Shown here: in pieces, positions 1-11,301 of the stretch | Numbering within the stretch: the first letter of the stretch is position 1 | Layout: each line of letters begins with the position of its first letter | Assembly (NCBI GenBank): GCA_009823505.1 | Contig: VZQC01012403.1 | Location: 1,734,845 to 1,798,844 of the forward strand | Length of the DNA stretch: 64,000 bases | Source of the DNA: Rhizomys pruinosus | Taxonomy: Eukaryota; Chordata; Mammalia; Rodentia; Spalacidae | Reading direction: 5' to 3' | Position numbers and translations under genes: made by a program | Notes under the pieces: generated by a model | Seen by the model: the letters and a program-made list of their open reading frames with translations, nothing else | The model's database searches: none | What the model was told of the DNA's origin: nothing

Positions 1-1
1 A

Positions 2-81
<80 letters not shown>

Positions 82-84
82 AAA
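1..84 (+). repeat. (AAAG)n microsatellite
   Basis: A near-perfect tetranucleotide run opens the window and passes directly into LINE-1 ORF2 sequence. Simple runs like this often expand from retroelement poly-A tracts. The true left edge lies outside the window. Confidence 0.97.
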
Positions 85-3000
85 CTATAGACCCATCTCA
101 TTAATGAGCATAGATGCAAAAATTATCAGCAAAATACTTGCTAACTGCATACAGACCCACATCAAAAAGATGATCCATCATGACCAAGTTGGTTGTATAC
201 CAGAGATGCAGGGATGGTTCAACATACATAAATCAATAAATATCATAAAACACATAAATGGACTGAAAGACAAAAACCACAAGATCATCTCAATTGATGC
301 AGAAAAAGCTTTCAATGATATTCATCATCCCTTCATGCTTAAAGTACTAGAGGGAATTGAACTGGAGGGAACATTCCTCAATGTAATCAAAGCCTTATAC
401 AACAAATACATAGCCAACATCATCCTAAATGGAGAGAAGTTGGAAGCATTCCCCTTAAAGGCAGGAACATGGCAAGGCTGTCCCCTTTCACAACTCCTCT
501 TCAGTGTAGTGCTTGAAATACTGACCAGGGCAATAATGCAAGAAAGATAAATTAAAGGAGTACTAATTGGAAAAGAGGAAGTCAAACTACCCTTCTTTGC
601 AGATGATATGATAGTTTACCTAAGGGATGCTAAAAACCCCACCAGAAAACTCCTAGAAATGATTAAGAATTTCAGTAAAGTGGCAGGATACAAAATTAAC
701 CTAGAAAAATCAATAGCCTTTCTTTACACCAATAACAAGCAACTGGAGAAGGAGTACAAGAAGACCTTCCCACTTAAAATAGCCACAAAAATAATAAAAT
801 ACCTAGGAACAAACCTAAGCAAAGACACCAAAGATCTCTACAACAAAAATTTTAAACCCCTGGAGAAGGAGATTGAAGAAGATGTCGGAAGATGGAAAGA
901 CCTCCCATGCTCATGGATTGGAAAAATTAATATAGGAAAAATGACAATTCTACTCAAATTAACATACAGATTCAATGAAATCCCAATTAAAATCCCCATG
1001 AGTTTCTTCACATACTTAGGGAAAAAAATCCTTAAATTCATATGGAAAAACAAAAGACCCTGAATAACCAAAGGGAACCTGAGCAAAAAATACAATACAG
1101 GGAGACCACTATACCAGAGTTTAAACTATATTACAGGGCTATAGTCATAAAAACAGCCTGGTACTAGCACAAAAACAAACCCATAGACCAATGGAACAAA
1201 ACTGAAGATCCAAACTTGAGCTCATACAATTTCAGCCACCTCATACTTGACAAAGGGGCCACAAAAACTCAGTAGAGGAAAGACAGCATCTTCAGCAAAT
1301 GGTGCTGGCAAAACTGGATCACCATTTGTAGAAGAACAAAATTAAACCCCTACCTCTCACTCTGTACAAAAGTCAACTCCAAATGGATCAAAGACCTCAA
1401 CATGAAACCTGAAAATCTGAAGGTTATAGAAGAAAAAGTTGGCAGCAACCTACAAGACATAGGCCTAGGAAAAGACTTTCTAAATGAAATAGAAGCTGCT
1501 CAGGAAATAAGGTCAACAATTGACAAGTGGTATCTCATTAAACTCAAAAGCTTCTGTACAATGAAAGAAACAATCAATGAAGTGAAGAGAAAACCCACAA
1601 AGTGGGAAGAAATCTTCACCAGTGATACATCTGACAAAACATTAACATCCAGAATATATAAACTACTCAAAAAACAAAGACATAAGAAAACAAATGACCC
1701 ACTCAAGAGACGGAGTGAAGAGCTGAACAGAGACTTCACATGTGAGGAAATAAAGATGGCTGAGAAACATCTTAAAAAGTGTTCCACATCATTAACAATT
1801 AAGAAAATGCAAATTAAGGGCTGGAGAGATGGCCTAGCGGTTAAGAGCGCTGACCATTCTTACAGAGGACCCAGGTTTGATCCCCAGCACCCACATGGTG
1901 GCTGAGAACCATCTGAAACTCCAATTGCAGGAGAACTCCAGTTCCAGGGGAATCCGACACCCTCTTCTGACCTCCGCGGCATTGCAAGACACGGGTGCAC
2001 AAACCTACATGCAGACAGTACATTGATACACATACAGAAATAAATTTTTAAAAATTAAAAAAAAAGAAAATGCAAATTAAAACCACTTTACGATATCATC
2101 TCACTCCGATAAGACTGGCTAAGATCATGAAAACAAAAGAGAACAAATGCCTGAGAGGATATGAGGAAAGGGGAACAGTCATCCATTGCTGGTGGGAATG
2201 TAAACTCCTACAACCACTATGGAAAGCAGTGTGGAGAACCTTAAAAGACACAAAATGATCCTACCACCTCACCTAGTCATACCACTCCTGAGTATATACC
2301 CACAAGACTCATTCTACTGCAAAGATACATGCACACATATGTTTATTGCAGTTCTCTTCACAATAGCAAAAAGCTGGAACCAACCCAAATGCCCCTCAAC
2401 CAATGAGAGGATAAAGAAAACGTGGTACATCTACACAATGGAGTTCTATGCAGCAGCAAAGAAACATGACATCATGAACTGTGCAGGTAAATAGATGTAA
2501 CTAGAAAACATTATGCTAAGTGAAGTAACATGGTCCCAGAAAAACAAATGACAATGGTATCCCTCATCTGTAGATGCTAACACCAAATACCTAGTAGTTG
2601 GCAAACTGATAAAGCAACTGTACCATTATAATGTGAATACCTTAATGGGATCTAGAATTAACCTGCCACTTATTTTCAGACTTTGTAATTGTGGTGTATG
2701 GGGGGAGAGTATGTATGCATCTTTAGAGTAATATAAATTTAAAGGGGAAAATGTGAATTCTAAAAGTGGTTTCCTCTCATTTGTGGATGCTAACACCAAA
2801 TCCCCAGTTGAAAGGCAAGCTGAACAACATTATTGGTATATTTCTTTTTATCTGAAAGAAACCATGCTGTTATAATGTGAATCTCTTAACAGACTATAGA
2901 ATTGACCTAACATGTATTTTCAGACTATGTAATTGTAGTATATGGGGGGAAGGTATGTATTCATATTTTAGAGTGATATAAAATTAAAGGGGAAAAATGT

Positions 3001-3274
3001 AAATGCTTAAACATATTTTGGAATTAACATACGGTTTATTATCCAAGGTCATAATTTTGGTACATATGTGATGGTTATATAGGAATTTGTTGGAGCAATA
3101 CAAAGAGGAGAGAACAACAACAATATAAAAACTGGGTCAAAGAACTGACTGATAGAGTTAAATCCTGCCCAGAACAAGCATTTTCAGTGAAAAACTTTTC
3201 AAAGACTAAGAAAAAGACCCAAGACATGTATGGAAGAAGGCATGAACTGGGGTGGGGGGCAGGGAATTAAAAAG
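85..3274 (+). mobile_element. LINE-1 fragment: 3' half of ORF2 plus 3' UTR
   Basis: The piece begins in the reverse transcriptase domain. It reads through the FADDM active-site motif (about 598-610), the C-terminal region and the Cys-rich knuckle (about 2140-2210, HCWWEC) into a 3' UTR from about 2490. ORF2 is dead: there is an in-frame stop at 548-550 just before the FADDM block and further stops from 1061. A B2 SINE splits it at 1818-2063. A second 3'-UTR-like block (2755-3270) repeats the theme of a later block and ends near an aataaa-poor tail. The coding part is 5'-truncated and non-functional. Similar same-strand L1 pieces precede units 2 and 3 (28125-31505 and 55660-56825), so this piece belongs to the left edge of the tandem array. 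Confidence 0.9.
1818..2063 (+). mobile_element. B2 SINE inserted in L1 ORF2
   Basis: It has the full B2 layout: a tRNA-derived head with A-box-like and B-box-like (ggtttgatccccagc) segments, body, and A-rich tail. It is bounded by a perfect 17-bp target-site duplication at 1801-1817 and 2064-2080, within codons of the L1 ORF2 C-terminal region. This is L1-machinery retrotransposition into an already resident L1. Confidence 0.95.
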
Positions 3275-5240
3275 TTACCATATTAAATATATTAATGAAG
3301 CTCCTCTACAGAGTTTCTATAAGCAGACAGTCCAGAGAGGACAAGATATAACCAAAGATCCTTGAAATAAACTTGTGCATTCATAAGGAGACAGTTCAAT
3401 CAATGTTATGAAGACAGAATCTTTTATATGATTGAAACTATATTTGCCTGATACAAGGGTATCGAGCTGGTGTAAATTAGACTTTCTGGATGCTTAACAA
3501 CCATGCTTAAGGCCCATACCAATTTGGCCAAGGGACTTAAGGGATAAATTTGTTCCTTGCCTTCAGAGGTCAACTAAGTTCCAGGACACTATGTATGCAT
3601 GGGGACATCTCTTGAAATGTCCTGCAAATGTGAGTCAACAGTCTTCCTGTGCAGAGAGGTCTTGGAGATCCACTAATGAGACATCAGCCAGTTGCTTCAA
3701 AAAGGGAAGCCTGGTCTAGCAAGACCTGACATTGTCCTTGAGTGGATAGAAATGGTTAAATGAAAAGCCAAAGGAGCTAGGGGCTCCCTACAGCCCCCCC
3801 CCAAAAAAAAAACTGAGGACCAGATCCTCAACTGACCTTGAGGAAACAAAAACCTTGGTTAATCTGGGCTAAGAGCATGGCCTTAAGCATCCAAAAGGAA
3901 ATTATAACCAGAAATAAATAATTAGTAAGGCCTGAAAAATTGTTTTTATTTATTCATTTTTTAAGGGATTCTACAATACAATGACACAGTTGTTTGCAAA
4001 TAGCATTGATGTCACTCATTATGTTATACAATCAAGTAATTGGTGCATTTTGCAAGTATCTATGTCCAAATTTTGAACAACCCAAGGTTCCCATAGACCA
4101 GTTGGAGAAGCTTGTATGCACAGACATGTTGATCAATCAGGAGTCCAGACTATATTCCTGTAGTCTCATGATTCACCCCTATCTCTCCACAGCCCTTACA
4201 ATCTACCACGCCTCCTCTTCCGCAGTTTGTTCCCTGAGCTTTGGGAAAGGGGCACAAGTGGGTGAGAAGAAAACAGTCTAATTTCTTTGGAGTTGTCATT
4301 TTGGACTCCAGTCTATTCAGGTTGTTTCCCTTCATGGATTGACAGCTTTCCCAGTGATACCCATTTTAGTCATATTAACAAAGCACAAGCTATTGGATGT
4401 ACAAGGCCTGAAAAATTGTACTTCAGGTATAAAATTTGAGATCTCAGTAAAAAGACAAAAAGTAAAAAAAAAAAAAAAAAAAAAAAAGAGCACAGTTGTT
4501 TTGACTGTCTAATTGCAGCTACCCTGTGGCTGCCACTGCTTTTGCCATCCTTCAAAGACATGAGACACATCTTTTCAAACTTCCAATATGGACTGAAGTC
4601 TCATGTCTCTCCAAGAATTCTAGGAACCTTCAGTCCCAGACAGGGACTTCTCAGACATCCAGCTTGTGGACTGAGCTACTACTGGGGTTCAGCCTCTTCA
4701 GAGTATTGACTGCCATTTTGGGGTTACCCAGGCTGCATCATGGAGACCAGTACAGGAGGATCAAGACAGGACACGGTGCTTACTGGACCTCATTTGATGA
4801 CCATGGCTTCCCAGTGTAGAGCACAAGGCCAGGACTGATGGTTGTTTGGACTTTCCAAGGAGGAGGCTTCAAACATGACATCTTTCAGCCTAATAAAAAA
4901 AAGAAAGAAATCATAACCTGAATATGCTAAAAGATATGTGACATGCATAAATGCACATTTTGGAGTGCATTTTGGATGCAGATTGGAAGGAACAACAACA
5001 ACAACAAAAGACTGGGTCAAAGAACTGACTGAAATAGTGAACTTCTGCTCAAAACAGTAAACTTCTGCATCAAAAATTTTAAAGGAGACTGAGAAAACAA
5101 TGAAAAACCTGTTTGGCAGAATGCATGAGCTCTGGTGGGGTGGGGGAGAAAAGGAAGGGGGGTTGGATCTAGACTTGATTGGAATTTTTGTATGAAATGC
5201 ACAAAGCCTCAATAAAAATTGGCTTTGAAAAAAAAAGAAA
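3275..5240 (+). mobile_element. LINE-1 3'-UTR block, start of tandem unit 1
   Basis: Non-coding L1 3'-UTR sequence ends in the family terminus 'gtatgaaatgcacaaagc' followed by aataaa and an A-rich tail at about 5190-5240. From 3275 the sequence is collinear with 57285-59010 (unit 3), and from about 4560 also with 31508-32175 (unit 2). A minus-strand L1 insertion (3944-4402) interrupts unit 1 only. Long 3' UTRs of this type recur at 21440-23100 and 54205-55655. No coding capacity is visible. Confidence 0.8.
3944..4402 (-). mobile_element. 5'-truncated L1 3' end, unit-1-specific insertion
   Basis: A 459-bp piece of L1 3' UTR lies on the minus strand. It matches 14240-14640 in the same orientation and 41850-42050 in reverse. 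It is flanked by a perfect 17-bp TSD (aaggcctgaaaaattgt at 3927-3943 and 4403-4419). Unit 3 carries the uninterrupted site at about 57960, so this insertion post-dates the separation of the two units. Confidence 0.88.
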
Positions 5241-6026
5241 CTACATTTGCAGTGTGTTCTATTACTTTTCTTGGGGCAATGAACAAGCATTATAGAAGAC
5301 ACTGATGACAGAATAAAGAAGTAAATCAACTCAAATCTAACCCAATAACCCATTGATCAAATTGAACCTATGTACAAGAACATTGGTGAGTAGTTATGAG
5401 ATTGTTGGTGACTTAGAAACAAATGCTTCATCAAAAGTCCTACCCTAAGATGAACAAATGGACTCACAAAATCTCACCTTAGAGTTCCACCTTGAGTTCC
5501 CCTCCAACCCCTATATACTTCAGTGCCTAGCAAGTCTGAGTGCAGCTGGGAGCCAGGAGAGAGTGGTGGATGGAATCCTAGCTAAGGGTCTGGTGATCCT
5601 TCCTGTATTCCTTCTGCTAAAAAAAAATGTTGATATCCCTTCCACCAGTGCCATAGACTAACTTCTCACTGTATTGTTCTGTTTGTTTCATTGCCATGAG
5701 TGGATGCTCTGGCCTAAGGGAAAAATTATACTAGATTCCAGTCCCCCAACCTTTTAACAGCATTTTTCACTCCTATGATAGAATGTTATACATTTTTAAC
5801 TATAATTGTTCTTTGCCTCTATGACATTTTTGTACTGGAAAGTGAATTTAAAACCTCGCATTGCAACCCAAGTGTTTCAATGTGTGTTTTATGCCCGTCC
5901 CCACACTTTGTTCTCTTAATAATAAACTTACTTAGTTATAGTCACTACCAGAAGCAATAGCCATACGAATTATATAATTTAGCTGTACATAGCTTTGATA
6001 CTGTAATAATATAAAAACTGTTTGAT
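5241..6026. other. Array-unit sequence, no gene seen
   Basis: This non-coding stretch occurs in all three units (32176-32995 and 59011-59826). Short open frames here, such as the one at 5458-5661, are not conserved by reading-frame criteria and lack splice or promoter context. Unit 1 lacks about 33 bp present in the others near 5701. I do not recognise a repeat family. Confidence 0.6.
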
Positions 6027-6032
6027 GTGCCA

Positions 6033-6602
6033 TTCAGTGCTCTTGGCTTCCTCTGTGTCCTGAGGTTCATGCTTTCCAGGTCACCAGCCTCACGGCCCAT
6101 GGTATGGCAGTCAAGCCTAAGACAGAAGCTGGAGGGAGCAGATCGGTCCCCAAGATGGGATGAATGGGAACAGATCCGAAAAAAAAAAGATCTGGAAATT
6201 ACATCAGCAAGCAAACTCATTTATTCCAGGGGTTTTAATCACTTATATAGTTTGTTGGCCTCTTTGACCAGGAGGTGGGCAGGACAGAGGAGAGGCCTAC
6301 ATGTGTTCTGCAACTCCCCCCACTCAACCCCTGCCACCAGATAAGCTTATGGCTTGCACCATTTGCCTCCAGAGGACAGGGTGGACATGCCTCAGGAGAG
6401 AGAAGCTTTAGGAATGCTGCATTTCAAGCTACATTCCCCTGGGGGTTAGGCTGGGCTGCAGGTGCCTGGTGTTCAGTATGGTGAGTAGGAGTGGCTCCCA
6501 TCTCCTGTCTAGGTTTTCAGGGTGAAACAGACCTTCTAGGTTATCAAGGAAAGAAGCCAGCTCTCTTACACTCAGCAACAATGGATTTATCCAGCCCACA
6601 GA
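6033..6602 (-). mobile_element. Solo-LTR-like element, copy 1
   Basis: Read on the minus strand, this 570-bp block starts near TGTGGGCTGG, has a TATA-like 'actatataag' (RC of about 6240-6250) and, about 25 bases on, an AATAAA signal (RC of about 6218-6225), an arrangement typical of class II endogenous retroviral LTRs with a short R region. A 6-bp direct repeat GTGCCA flanks it (6027-6032, 6603-6608). The 3' terminus does not show the textbook CA, so the boundaries and the LTR identity are inferred. No gag, pol or env sequence is seen beside it, which fits a solo LTR. It is present at the same place in all three units, so it is older than the array. Confidence 0.6.
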
Positions 6603-6608
6603 GTGCCA

Positions 6609-9037
6609 CTATTTGGAAACTTCAAAGTAGGAAAACAACGCTAATTGTTATAGATAAAGTGAATTTTCATCAGAAAATGTAGCCCTAGATTATTGGAAAA
6701 TACCTACTGATAAAATTTTAAGAACTGGTTTTGCAGTTAAACTTGTGTATAAAGTATGATACAAAACAATTCTGTGAGTTGCTACAGCTCTTAGGTGCCA
6801 CTGTTGACAGCAGGTTGCAATTTGGGGAAGAATTAGAAATCAAATCATCCAAGAAATTTAGGCATTTGGACTGATGAAGTTTTATAAAATGACTTGTAAG
6901 TTTTAAACATTCAAGTGTAGGAAAAAAGAGAGTGACAGAGATGAAGATTTCTCCTGTGTCCAATGATATGTCCTTCCTCTGATAAAAATTCACACTTCTC
7001 AAAAGTTGCATAGTGTATGGTTCAATTCATAATTATGTCCTAAAAAGATAAAATTAGGGAAGAACAGGTTACAGCTTCAAAGAGTTAGGCATGAGGAGAC
7101 TGAGACATGTATATGTATATGTAGGTTAAATCCAGTTATGCTTTCCTCCCTTACCAGCTTATGCAGTGGCTTCGAGAACTATGAGAGCTAGATTATTTAT
7201 CTCTCTTCTCTCTGGCCCTCCTTCCTCCACCCCCAGTTAAAGTACCCAACTTTTCGCACATTCCATTTATAATACCTGTCTCCTGTGATTCTCCTCCCCC
7301 TCTGGAGCTCTTTCTTTCCCTTTACTCCCATGATTCCTTGTATAATCCTCCCTCTTCCTCTCCCACTTAAATACCCCCATTTTACTCATTTCACTCTTGG
7401 TAACAGCCATCTCCACTTATGCCTCTCTCTCAGCTTCCTTCTGTCCCTTTACCTCCATGTTCTCTTTCCATTTTCCTGACTCTTGCAGTTATATCAGGAA
7501 ATACACTCACAGAGGAGGGTTTGGTGCTAAGATCCACAAATGAGAGAAAGCATATGTCATTTCTTCCACACATGACAGGAAATCTGCACCCCAAAAATCT
7601 CACCAATATAGTTTCCTAAACAAGACCTGCATTGTGACGATACCAGGTGACATGGAAACATACACGGGAGATATTTCACTAGGTCCCACTTCCAGATGAA
7701 AATCTATAGGCAAATAATTGATATTGAAAAGGAAGAATATGTTTTTTTCCAGGAACTCGTTCCATGGTAGATTATCCAGATCTGAGTGGCCAGCCCTAAA
7801 TACATGTACATATGAGCAACACTAAATAGATTTGTTCAGTTATGTATGTAGTTGAACACAGACAAATGTAGCAATAAAAACTACAGAAGAGGTCCTAAAA
7901 TTTAGAGTGAGTGGGGCTGTGAGGGAGGATTAGGATGTAAGGAGGGATCGAAATCCAGTATTCATGTATGAAATCTTCAGTAAAATAAATAATTAAGTTG
8001 TAATAAAAGACAAACCTCTAGAACAGAAACAAAATAGGCAGGGAGAATTGTGACAAGCTATTTATAGTTTAATTATTAATCCAAATTCCTTCTACCATCC
8101 GTTGGTAAGGGTCTGTGAGATGTTGCTAAAGTGCAGTAATTCTTCCATGTGGAATACAATAAAAATCAAATATCTCAGAATATCTTTAAATATCATAAAA
8201 CAGTATATGTTTATTATGAAAGGCACAGATAAATGGAAATATGTACATATATATCTTTAAATATATATTAATGGGTTTTCCAACAGAAGTTACATGAGTC
8301 ATATGGTTTGTAAAATAACTCTAGAATAAATAAAATTAATCTATTTACCCTCCAGTAACTTTAGTGTTTAACAAGATAAAATTTACCTATCAAAAATCAT
8401 TAATGATTTTTACTGGAATCCTTACATTGAACATTATATTCTTAAACCTGTTGATCCTGCATATCTAATTCTTTGTATATTTTGACCCATTATTGACACA
8501 GAATTGAGAGAATGAAGGATAAAAGTTTCACATTCCTATATTTGAACTATTTTCCATGAATGTTTTGACATCAAAAAAGCAACCAAAAAAAAAAAGCCTG
8601 TGCATGATAAAAATTCAATACTGAGTCTACAGGCTTCTTTAAATGAGAAGTCTGACTAGCCATCATAGAGCCATGTTTAAAGCATGTTTCAAGATGAAGT
8701 TCACTAATTCCTTGAAGTCTCTGTCTACAGCAGCTCTAGGATTGCAGAACACATGGAAGTGCCTAAATTTGGTGTGTTTCACAGGACACGGAAGCTTTGC
8801 TCTCCTTTCACAGACCCTGCCCAGTGCATCTGTCTAATTCTTTATTGTTCTCTTTACTGATGTATAGCAAAATATCATGCCTTATACAAGAAACAAAATT
8901 GTTAAGTAATATATTAACAACAATAAGTTATTCTAAATCATTTTGAGTCTATGCAACTTACTTCCTTGAAACATCGTGCACATGCTGTACTAGAAGATGT
9001 ATGACAAAGACCTGGAGTGGGGCTCGGCCCAGTGGCA
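6609..9037. other. Array-unit sequence downstream of TRAV13 copy 1
   Basis: Non-coding sequence collinear with unit 2 (33586-35010, then 42281-43566) and unit 3 (60412-63835). A pyrimidine-rich stretch lies at 7205-7470. Relative to units 2 and 3, unit 1 lacks about 320 bp at 7172 (corresponding to about 34150-34475 and 61250-61577). The L1 composite of unit 2 is inserted at the point equivalent to 7735, and two B2s and a B1 of unit 3 are absent here. No exon or RNA gene is recognised. Confidence 0.7.
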
Positions 9038-9076
9038 GGTTTGAGGACAGGCTGCAGGTGTCTGGGGAGCAGTGTG
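9038..9076 (-). promoter_or_regulatory. 23-bp-spacer V recombination signal sequence of TRAV13 copy 1
   Basis: On the minus strand, directly after the V exon: heptamer CACACTG (9070-9076), a 23-bp spacer (9047-9069) and nonamer CCTCAAACC (9038-9046). The essential heptamer CAC and the central nonamer AA are intact. Heptamer position 5 is C rather than the consensus G in all three TRAV13 copies, so this subgroup may recombine less efficiently than consensus. RAG1/2 would join this site to a 12-RSS of a TRAJ segment. Confidence 0.88.
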
Positions 9077-9561
9077 TGCTTGCTGCACAGAAGTAGAGGG
9101 CTGAATCTCCAGGCTGGGTGTGTGTGATGTGCAGGGAGAAGCGTTTGGCTTTCTCATCCAGGAAGACAATGAGTCTTTGGTCTTGCTTTCTGTCCATATT
9201 TGAATGAATGTCTGTGATGAGCTGGGGACCTTTTCCAGGTTCTTGCTTATACCAAGGGAAGTAGCCTGAGCCACTGTCTGAGTAAGTACAGTTGATCACA
9301 CTCTTCTCTCCCTCCTGGACACTCAGGGTAGAAGAATTTTGCTCCACCTTCTCTCCTCGGCTGACCCCTATGTGGAAAGATAAAGATTTTCAGGTCATTA
9401 CTATTCAAAATTTTCATTTTCTACAGTAGAGAATAAATAAGACAGAGTCCTCCCTGGGTGTTTTGGAAGTGCCCACTTATTATTCTGTTGATCCAAAACA
9501 TTAACTCGCAGTCCAGCCACAGCCACAAGAACATGAGAAAAGTGGCAGCACACGCCCTCAT
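9077..9561 (-). CDS. TRAV13: T-cell receptor alpha variable segment, TRAV13-like, copy 1 (leader + V exon)
   Basis: Germline V segment encoding the alpha-chain antigen-binding domain after rearrangement to a TRAJ. The leader exon is 9510-9561 (ATG at 9561; hydrophobic MRACAATFLMFLWLWLD signal peptide). The intron is 9368-9509 (142 bp) and the V exon 9077-9367, acceptor cacatag. The V domain is open: first Cys in INCTY, core Trp in FPWYKQE, CDR2 around DIHSNMDRKQ, and the second Cys in the closing YFCAAS. The DIxSNMDxKQ and YFPWYKQE blocks match the TRAV13 subgroup. The frame fits a phase-1 intron (T+GG gives Trp). Oddity: the donor is GC (t|gcgagt, 9509-9508), whereas copy 2 has GT. GC-AG introns can splice, so I score it as probably functional but possibly weakened. 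By hand count it differs from copy 2 at 10 bases in the V exon, 7 of them amino-acid changing. Confidence 0.92.
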
Positions 9562-9673
9562 TGTTCCTCCCAGTAAACATCTGTGATAGACCTGTGATCA
9601 TAGCCAGGCGGCTGCCTAACCAGGTTCTTCCTCTTCCTCAATAATGTATCTAGTTCTTGAGTGTTCTACCCAG

Positions 9674-9780
9674 CCAATGGGAAAACACTTGCTTCTGCCC
9701 TAAACCTACACAGTCATCCTGCACTGAAATGAATTTTCTGTACTCTCCATCAGCTGAGGTCTACTACCACCTTGTGGTAG
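9674..9780 (-). promoter_or_regulatory. Promoter-proximal motifs of TRAV13 copy 1 (CCAAT, E-box, RUNX)
   Basis: Upstream of the ATG at 9561 are an inverted CCAAT box (9674-9678, about 115 bp upstream), an E-box CAGCTG (9751-9756) and a palindrome CTACCAC-ctt-GTGGTAG (9764-9780) that contains the RUNX core TGTGGT (9773-9778). The same set sits at 44203-44309 before copy 2. RUNX1 and E-proteins control TCR loci in thymocytes. Assigning these motifs to this promoter is inference. Confidence 0.5.
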
Positions 9781-10187
9781 CTTCCTTAACTAGAGATGCC
9801 TCTGGTTAAATATTCTCTAAGCTTATAAAAGACTTGGAAACAAGAAAACAGTAGGTCCAATAAAATAAGCCTTAGATCAGAGAGTAACTGCACTGTAATC
9901 ACATATAGACAAAGGCTGGTACACACTGTTGAGTCATTATGAATAAATTTCTAACACGGTGATGCTTCCAATGTTTATTCAACAAAGTGCTGAGTTTGCA
10001 TGTTGAAATCAAAGCATCATGATTCACAGTAGGACCAGAGTGGAAAATAACTTTCTTTTCAGCCACATACAAATAAAAACCAAAGTTTTATTTGTCACAG
10101 AAAAAAATTTTGAAAAGAAAATGTAAGCCAAATACCAAAGTAAGCCAGAGGAGACTACTGAATGTCTGAAATACAACACAGTATTCA

Positions 10188-10190
<3 letters not shown>
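9781..10190. other. Upstream flank of TRAV13 copy 1, nothing recognised
   Basis: Non-coding sequence shared with 44310-44715. No exon, SINE or RNA gene is seen. Confidence 0.6.
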
Positions 10191-10232
<42 letters not shown>

Positions 10233-10321
10233 TGCACACACACATATATGTATGTGTGTGTGCATGTGTATATATAAATATATACACATATATATACACA
10301 TATATATATATATATATATAT
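10191..10321 (+). repeat. Compound (CA)n/(TATG)n/(TA)n microsatellite
   Basis: A run of CA dinucleotides (10191-10226) passes into alternating tatgtgtg and tatatatacaca tracts. The matching locus in unit 2 is a simple (CA)n at 44716-44761, so the complex tail is specific to unit 1. Long open frames across it on the minus strand are repeat artefacts. Confidence 0.95.
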
Positions 10322-10544
10322 GAAATGTTCTTGGAAACAATGACAATATGCATAGAGTCGAAGATTCTCATCCTCCAGGTCTGGTCTTGTCCATGAGCTT
10401 GCCACTCCCAGAGCACGGACTGTACCAACAACCATACTGCAGGATCCTCCTCCAGTAAAGATGGTTAGGATAAATGTGAGACCAAATCTCAACAGAGGAA
10501 CAATGGAACATGTTCTTGAGTTTTAATAACTTGACTTTGGAGAC

Positions 10545-11215
10545 AGTTGGACCCATAGATTGGGTCTATATCATGATAATCTTTTGACAGGTCAAAAGAT
10601 TACAGTTCCATTGTGTATATGTACCCCATTTTCATTATTCATTCATCAGTTGGATATCTATTTCTTGGAATTGGGAATTATGCACCAATAACCATAGATG
10701 CACAAGGGTTTAAGTGGTAAGACCCAGGAGCGATATTAAAAGTGAAATCATGAGATTTACAGAGGAAATGAATAGCTCTGAACATTTTATGTTAAGCAAA
10801 GTAACCCAGGGTCACAAAGATAAATACCATATATTTTCCCTCAAATGCAAATCCTAGATATGGGTATTGATGTGGATACAGACCATGAAACTAGAAAAGG
10901 GACCCAGAAAGATTAAAAAAAAAAAGTCTTAAGAGATGGGGCAGGGGAAAATGAGCATAGAATTTATGTGATGAGAAAAGAGAACGGTGGAAGGAGATGA
11001 CCAATACGTGGAATAAGACAGCAGAGGGGAACAGAGGAGAGGAGCAACAACACAGAAAGTACTTGAAAAGAACAAAATATAGCACAGTACTTTGTATGCT
11101 GATTTACAAAAAACTGATAAAAGATGCCTCACGTGGGTAGATGAGTACATGGAAATAACGATTCCAGATAACAGGGCTGTTACAGGTATCAACTCCCGGC
11201 AACTGTAACACATGC
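10545..11215. mobile_element. Old LINE-1 remnant with inverted halves
   Basis: About 10580-10735 reads as L1 ORF2 C-terminal sequence on the minus strand (ccattgtgtatatgtaccccatttt). About 10740-11090 reads as L1 3' end on the plus strand (gttaagcaaagtaacccag). The head-to-head arrangement is the signature of a twin-primed, 5'-inverted insertion. It is diverged from the other L1s here and shared with unit 2 (45105-45790), so it pre-dates the duplication. Confidence 0.65.
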
Positions 11216-11301
11216 ACAAAAGCCAGACAAAGTCTCAGTATATAGAGGTGGGAGGTGGGTAAGAATCCTCAACCTTGCGTTGGGAGAGGAGGAGTCAATC
11301 T

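Noticed and set aside
1822..1900. tRNA-like A-box and B-box sequences at the heads of the B2 elements
   Set aside because: They are internal pol III promoters of B2 SINEs followed by SINE body and A-rich tail, not tRNA genes; no complete cloverleaf or discriminator/CCA context is seen.
4790..5353. A 187-codon minus-strand frame
   Set aside because: It is antisense to an L1 3' UTR, rich in Phe/Ser from A-rich sequence, and broken in the copies at 31853-32224 and 58731-58958.
6255..6285. CTCF-like ccaggaggtgggca in the LTR-like element
   Set aside because: Two mismatches to the core consensus, including the key C; it is too weak to list beside the perfect matches at 25447 and 52464.
6027..6344. 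A small frame (MPFSALGFLCVLRFML…) present in all three units
   Set aside because: It lies inside the LTR-like element, on the strand opposite its promoter, and its length changes with an A-run (6180-6189); conservation reflects recent duplication.
10191..10321. Direct repeats that might suggest a CRISPR-like array or other repeat-spacer system
   Set aside because: All tandem repeats here are simple microsatellites in a vertebrate genome; there are no repeat-spacer structures.
10024..10492. Two overlapping minus-strand frames of about 135 codons
   Set aside because: They run through the CA/TA microsatellite and encode repetitive Cys-Val and Ile-Tyr stretches; the paralogous frames at 44556-44937 change with repeat length.
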